Assembly (NCBI GenBank): GCA_015680685.1
Contig: MNCI01023457.1
Coordinates: forward strand, 718,586 to 782,585
Reading direction: 5' to 3'
Origin: Gnetum montanum
Taxonomy: Eukaryota; Streptophyta; Gnetopsida; Gnetales; Gnetaceae
DNA: 64,000 nt
Below are positions 59,032 to 64,000 of this stretch, piece by piece. The notes beneath the pieces were generated by a model that saw nothing but the letters and a program-made list of their open reading frames with translations, did no database searches and was not told where the DNA came from. Position 1 is the stretch's first letter; each line of letters begins with the position of its first letter. The position numbers and the translations under genes were made by a program.

Positions 59032-59946
59032 TGATGAGTGGCGAGGTACCCCTATGGTCAACCATACAAATACAAGAATTTCACACACGATCTAGTTGAA
59101 TTCCAAGGACAAAGTGCCTATGCACCTTTGCGGAACAAGGACGGGTTGGTTGATTGTTGTCTTCCCAAACTTACTTGTATGTCACGATTGTATGGTTAAG
59201 TAAGTTTGAGGCATATGATTTTTATAGCTTTTATGTTTTTATGTATTGCTACTAATAAGGGAGGAGAGAGAGAGATAACTAAGTGACTAATTTACCTTCA
59301 CTACTGATTAACTAGGCTTTAAACTAATCCTAACACTAGTATCCATTCTCACTTTTCATACACATCCTGAACCAGCGCAACACTACTGGGATTACCAAAT
59401 GCTAATTGTTACTGGGTTACCAAGTGTTACATGCATGCTTGAAGTGATCGTACTGTGTGTGCTAATAACAGAAATGTAAAGTGCATAAAATAAAATAAAA
59501 TAATAAAATAAAATAAATACAAAATAAAATAAAATAAATAAAATGAGTAAGAAAACAAATCTTAAGTGCTGGAAGGATGAATCCAAGAGCTTGTCTTTAT
59601 TGCCATACACAAGGTGTGCTTAGGTACACAATGCTCGAATAAAGATCCGTCCACACTTAGACCTCCTATTGTGGGCACTTGGAAAATACTCTAACTACAA
59701 AAGTTTTGCTACTTGACTTCTAAAAGACTTTCCTTGAAAGACTTCCTTCCAAGACTTCCTCCTAGATTGTGCGCCTGGGCACTATATTTATAGGCTCGGG
59801 AGTAACTACTCTAACAATTAGAAAAATTACCACTCTAATTTTAGAGAAACTTCCACTCTAATTTTAGAGAAAAATTGCCACTCTAATTTTAGAGAAAGTA
59901 CCACTGTAATAATTTGAATAAACCACTAGAGTAACCGCTCTCATCA
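59032..59946 (-). repeat. 3' LTR of element F
   Basis: A 915 bp LTR. The sense strand runs from TGATGAGAGCGG at 59946 to CTCATCA at 59032, with 7 bp inverted ends. R-U5 resembles LTR A. A TATA box (TATAAATATAG) is at 59782-59794. U3 is a tandem repeat (separate entry). Confidence 0.9.
59829..59940 (-). promoter_or_regulatory. U3 tandem repeat of LTR F
   Basis: Three clear and one or two decayed copies of a 23-25 bp unit, CCACTCTAATTTTAGAGAAA plus a short variable tail. Each unit holds CTCTAA-TT-TTAGAG, a perfect 6 bp inverted repeat. It lies immediately upstream of the TATA box in LTR sense. Confidence 0.8.
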
Positions 59947-59955
59947 TACCCCCAC
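59947..59955 (-). other. Polypurine tract of element F
   Basis: The sense strand reads GTGGGGGTA directly before the LTR start TGATGAG. It is the expected plus-strand priming site, the only one in this family left intact next to its LTR in the window. Confidence 0.75.
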
Positions 59956-61900
59956 GACTAAATGAAAACTTGTCCTCGAGTTCCTTACAAAATATTGGAA
60001 AAGTATGGGATTATTGACTAATTGACAACTGATGGTGGAATGGGATGATAGAATCAATGTGCCCAATGAATGGATCAATAAGAATATTGCTACATAAATG
60101 ACATCCAAGCCTTTATTTGGTAGCTTGTAGAGAAAGAGAGAGAAAGAAAATGAGGTGTGTTGCTGCCAATGCTAAGATTGCACCTTCTGTTATTCATCCA
60201 AAGCCACGCCACTAGACGTGCTCCTTTCATAAATGCTCGTGGTTACTCCAAGCCTAGTCCATTTTTTGTATGATTTTCATCTACACACATGACACAGTCA
60301 CAAATGAGCAAGGATAGATAAACCATAATGTAGTTGATACCTTGCCTTGATATGAAGCGCATTGGCTGAGTTGTGGTTATGGAAAAAACTAGTTCAAAGA
60401 TTTATCATAGCTAACCACTCAAGGTGTAGGGTTTAGGTGAATAGTAAAATGGAGAAAATTGAAAATTTTTTGCCAAGGCGCCCACAACTAAGAGCAAACC
60501 TTTGGTAGCTATAAGATGGAAAAATATGAGGAACAAGAAAGATGGAAAAAATATCAACAACAATGCCAATAAAATGGATGCCATGGATGGGGATGAAACA
60601 AGAAATGATTGATTGTAAAAAATTTTTAAAGGAAAGAAGTTAATAATTGCACCAAAAAGAAATGCCAGTGGGTCCTCCCCAAAGCAGGCTCATGCCTTTT
60701 ATGCCCTGACAAACCCACAAACCAAAGAGTCCGTAGGCTCTAGAAATGTCATTTGGAAGCAAGAGTTAAAAACTTACCCACAAGAATTCACCAAATAAAA
60801 ACAATGCATCAACCTAGAATGGACTAATGATAAAGTCAGCAATGAGGTGGAAAATGGAAAGAAAGATGGAGAGGAGAGAATGGAATGAAATCCCAAGAAC
60901 AAGGTTGTGTAAAGCCCCTTGTGTATTTTATGGTTAATGTGACTAAGTAGGAATCATCCCAAATATAGACTCAAAAAAACCACATCTAGTGACCTCACAT
61001 TAACACACTTGACCAATCCATCCACTTGAAGCAACAAGAATGCTTCCACAAAGAGTCACCACCATTTCGAGGAGAGCAAGATAAAGAAGTAGGAAGCAAG
61101 AAAGGACCTTATTTAGAGGAAACCTTCAGGCATGGGTAACATGTCTTTCCAGTTCCATAACCAGTGCTTGTAGCCCATATTACTTTATTATGTCTAAGGG
61201 GTGTGCTTTTAATTCTTACTTTTTTTTCTTTTTTCTTTGGAATGAGAACCACACCATGCAAAGACTTATTTTTATTCACTCAACTTCTTGATTTTTGAGC
61301 AATGTCAGAATGGTAGAAAACCCAAGAAAAAGCATCCAAGCACCCAAGAGAATGGCTAGCACAAATGCATTGAATCCCCTTGAAGTCACACCCTTTTCAT
61401 CCTTAGAGTCTTTCCTTGGTTTGAAAAATACCTAGCCACCAATTCATTAAAATTTTACTTAGAAAAAAAGGGACTGTACAGTTCCAAGCCAAAGGAGGCC
61501 ATAGAGTTGTATGGATGAGTGGATGGCATGGACTCATTGCCTATTTTACCAAAAGAACCATACCTTAATATTAGCATTATAATTCAAAGGTAAAAACAAA
61601 AAATTTGCAATCAATATGATATAATTCAATCCACCATCATGAGCACTTATTAGATGACGAATAAAAGTAAATCAAGCCAAGAAAGAAACAGTAAAAGCAT
61701 GAACGATGGTGTAAAACAAAAATAAAAAAAGTTGAAAGAATGTGTAAAACAAATATTCAAAAGGAACTGAGGGCATAGAATGGTTAGCATAGGTGACCAT
61801 CTCCCCCATAACTAAGTTGAAAGGAGGAGATCTAAAATAGTGAGCAAGGTTTTCCACCAAGAGAGGTAGCATGTGTACTAGCTGTCCTAAGTTCATGGAA
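59956..61900 (-). other. Post-pol region of element F
   Basis: No gene. 60640-61540 is homologous with the conserved block of B and D (AGGGGTGTGCTTTTAATTC, AACCACACCATGCAAAGACT). Positions 59956-60640 are specific to F. The ORF3 and the promoter-like module of B and D are absent. Confidence 0.6.
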
Positions 61901-61904
61901 AGGT

Positions 61905-62820
61905 TTGGTTTGTTGTATGAGAAGATAGGTAAGAATGCTACTATACCAGTTTGTCTCCATGGGTGATTGATTATTCACTACACTAGAAAAGAGGAATTCA
62001 TTAGGAAAATAATCAGAAATTGGATACTTGTTCTCTTTGTTGTCCCATCGTAATCAAGATAAATCATTAGCAACTATGTTCTCTGTGCCTTTATGATTGA
62101 TCATTGTAAGATCGAACTCTTGTAAGATTATAAGCCATTGTATGATATGAGGGCTTACCATTGGCTAATTTATGAGGAACCGGATTGCACTATGATCTAT
62201 ATGTATATATACTTTATATCCCAATACATAGTATCTAAAATTTTCTAGTGCAAACACTACAATCATTAATTCTTTTTCTGTGGTAGTGTAGTTAAGTTGT
62301 GCATCAACGATACTTCTACTTGCAAAATGGATGTAATAAGGATGCTTCTAGTCATCTAATTATGTAAGTATAGCTCTTAAAGCATAGTTGGACATGTCAA
62401 TCATGATATGGAATGGTTTGGAACAGTCAGGATCTTGTAGAATGGGTGTTTCTACTAGCTTCTATTTTAGAGTTTGAAAAGTTAATTCACATTCTCTGGT
62501 CCACTCAAAAGGTACATCCTTTTTCATTAATTCCACCAATGGTTTGGAAACTTTTGAAAAGTTCTTAATAAATCTCCTATAGTAGCCAGTATGTCCAAGG
62601 AATGATCAAATATCTTTGATAGTTTCCAATTGATAGGTAATTCCTTGGATAATTTTGATTTTCTCGGGGTCTTCCTCTATCCTTGTGTGTGAGATTTTGT
62701 GCCCTAGTACTACACCTTCTTGGATCATCAAATGACTTTTCTACCAGTTGAGCCTCAAATTGGTTTCTACACATCTTTTTAATAATTTCTCCAACCAGTC
62801 TAAGGCTTGATCAAAGTTTG
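61905..62820 (-). pseudogene. Fused RT C-half and RNase H of element F, integrase deleted
   Basis: Read leftward: LEKLLKRCVETNLRLNW, IWSFLGHTGYYRRF-like, then LVELMKKDVPFEWTRECELTFQTL, PILQDPDCSKPFHIMIDMSNYAL, LNYTTTEKELMIVVFALENFRY, VYIHIDHSAIRFLI, NIVANDLSLRWDN-like. After SSILTYLLI it goes straight to KPFHELRTAS, the first residues after integrase in C and D. The reading is much cleaner than in B or D. The deletion is in-phase or nearly so with the domain border. Confidence 0.78.
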
Positions 62821-63420
62821 CTCCATAAGTGCAAGTCAAACCCTCAATTGGTTCCATGCATATGAGTGAACTACTTTCTTGATCAGCTATTAGCCACTGG
62901 GTGCCTTCCTATTGTGTGGCTACTGCATACAAGCATCTTTATATGTTGATAACTTGTGCACACTGATTTCATGTAGACAATGTTAAACTTTGCACAAATC
63001 ATGACCTCTACATGCAATTACACCCTGTGTCACTATATGTGAAGAACGGAACTTTCTTCTTCTTGATCTTTCCAGATGTATTTTCCTTTGATATTTCTAG
63101 GGAAAGATCATAGATTCCTAGGCATGCGTCGATGGTGCTTAGTCATGCTCTTCTCATTATGATTGGGAAGTCCCCCATACCATTATTTACTTGAATGACT
63201 GGGAAGTCAACTGGGTACGACCACCCACAAATAGTGGTAACAATGTCTTCCACTAGTCCCAATGGGACAGTGATGGACTGGTCGACCAACTCTAGATGGA
63301 TGTTGATATTTTTAATGGAGGTAGGTTCCAGGCCTTGTACATTTCTTGAGAAATTAAGTTGACACCAAAACCTGAATCCAAAAGAGCCTTGCACGATACA
63401 TTTCTAGCAATTTGTAAGTA
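62820..63420 (-). pseudogene. Aspartic protease of element F
   Basis: The active site is intact: KALLDSGFGVNLISQEMYKA, with Asp-Ser-Gly. A frameshift near 63310 moves to the open piece 63394-63143 containing LELVDQSITVPLGLVEDIVT. IMRRAWLSTIDACLGIYDL follows. The spacer MEPIEGLTCTYG then runs, without the first half of RT, into NFDQALDWLEKLLKRC near 62822. Confidence 0.78.
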
Positions 63421-64000
63421 TATTAGAGGACTTCCAAGATTAAATAATTTCCTAGGAAGGTGGCCAACATTGATCTAATCAGTCATGACATGTGTTAGCA
63501 TGACTGTATGCATTAAGTGCAGTGGTTGAGTTGAAGGTGGTTCTAAAGTTTTGATTGATATTGAGGCATCTAAGGAATTAGATTCTTATGATTGCAAGGG
63601 CTTGGTTGGACTTTTGGTTCTAAAGAAAGGTCTTTTTTTCATGTGGTTGTTGGAACCAATAGTAGGTTGAGAGTTAATAGCCCTCATGGTGTTACGTTGT
63701 TGTGGCTTGGTAGGGATTTCACCTTGCATTGTGGGAGTAGGTGGTAGTGGAGCTATTGGTGGAAGAGATGTGGTCGGATGAGAAGGATGATATGCTTGTA
63801 GAATATCACCTCTAGAAGAGGGAGTCCCATAATACTTGCAGGCTTGGTAGTGAGGTTGAGGAGTGACGTGACCAGTAGAGTTATGTGGGGAGATTGGCTG
63901 CTACACGTAATATCCATATGGGTTAGGTTGTTGGTAAGGATACTATTTCCTTGGTTGTGGGTGTTGCCACTATTGATATTGCTTAATTGGTTGTGGTGGA
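63420..64000 (-). pseudogene. gag C-terminal tail of element F (partial)
   Basis: A Pro/Gln/Tyr-rich tail, equivalent to 11380-11980 in B, runs off the window. It has the wording QQPNPYGYYV-like near 63910 and SPHNSTGHVTPQPHY-like near 63870, repeated in B and C. No zinc knuckle is visible. Confidence 0.65.

Larger units (their letters stand above)
59032..64000 (-). mobile_element. Athila-like deletion derivative F
   Basis: A minus-strand element running off the right edge. Present: 3' LTR (59032-59946), purine tract, post-pol region, RNase H, the second half of RT, protease and the end of gag. Missing: ORF3, all of integrase and the first half of RT. The LTR and primer-side termini are close to A. 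The joints are sharp (61905-61925 and about 62820). Confidence 0.85.

Noticed and set aside
1-64000. Endogenous pararetrovirus or other integrated virus
   Set aside because: All reverse transcriptase pieces belong to LTR retrotransposon lineages with LTRs and primer sites; no coat, movement or other viral protein was seen.

Overview
This 64 kb window is plant nuclear DNA made almost entirely of old, nested LTR retrotransposons. It is AT-rich and every long reading frame is broken. I see no intact host gene, rRNA or tRNA gene, CRISPR array or bacterial operon. The lineages present are Athila-like and Tat-like Ty3/gypsy, a SIRE-like Ty1/copia element and a chromovirus-like gag element. Together with tRNA-Asp and initiator-Met primer sites, they point to a seed plant with a large, slowly purged, heavily methylated genome. 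A gymnosperm would fit, but the species cannot be read from the sequence.

Layout, with element names used only here. A (1-1839, minus): Athila-like, gag plus its 5' LTR, running off the left edge. T (about 1840-39776, plus): a Tat-like element with LTRs of at least 3.2 kb. Its 5' LTR (1840-2257 and 14876-17761) is split by B (2258-14875, minus), a full-length decayed Athila-like element. T then shows a triplicated primer-site segment and gag, protease, an RNase H placed before RT, RT, a second RNase H and part of integrase (17762-22733). Integrase is cut by K (22734-27884, plus), a SIRE-like copia element with gag but no pol. K's 3' LTR is fused by a deletion to C (27885-36521, minus), a left-truncated Athila-like element. 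C abuts a second copy of the T LTR (36522-39776), read here as T's 3' LTR. That LTR ends inside the 5' LTR of G (39777-42787, plus), a small chromovirus-like element with gag and protease only.

From 42788 to 48405 lies older AT-rich sequence with an antisense copia RT-RNase H relic. D (48406-58939, plus) is a complete Athila-like insertion flanked by a perfect CTAGA duplication. F (59032 to the right edge, minus) is an Athila-like deletion derivative that keeps its 3' LTR, purine tract, post-pol region, parts of pol, protease and gag, but lacks integrase, the first half of RT and ORF3.

In the Athila-like family the order is LTR, tRNA-Asp primer site, gag, protease, RT, RNase H, integrase, a long untranslated block, a promoter-like module, ORF3, LTR. 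None of the copies here can be autonomous: stops, frameshifts and lost catalytic residues occur throughout. The main points of interest are the nest and its built-in empty site, the internal promoter-like module before ORF3, short inverted-repeat arrays that differ between LTR types, the repeated primer site in T, and three separate routes to gag-bearing elements that lack part or all of pol.
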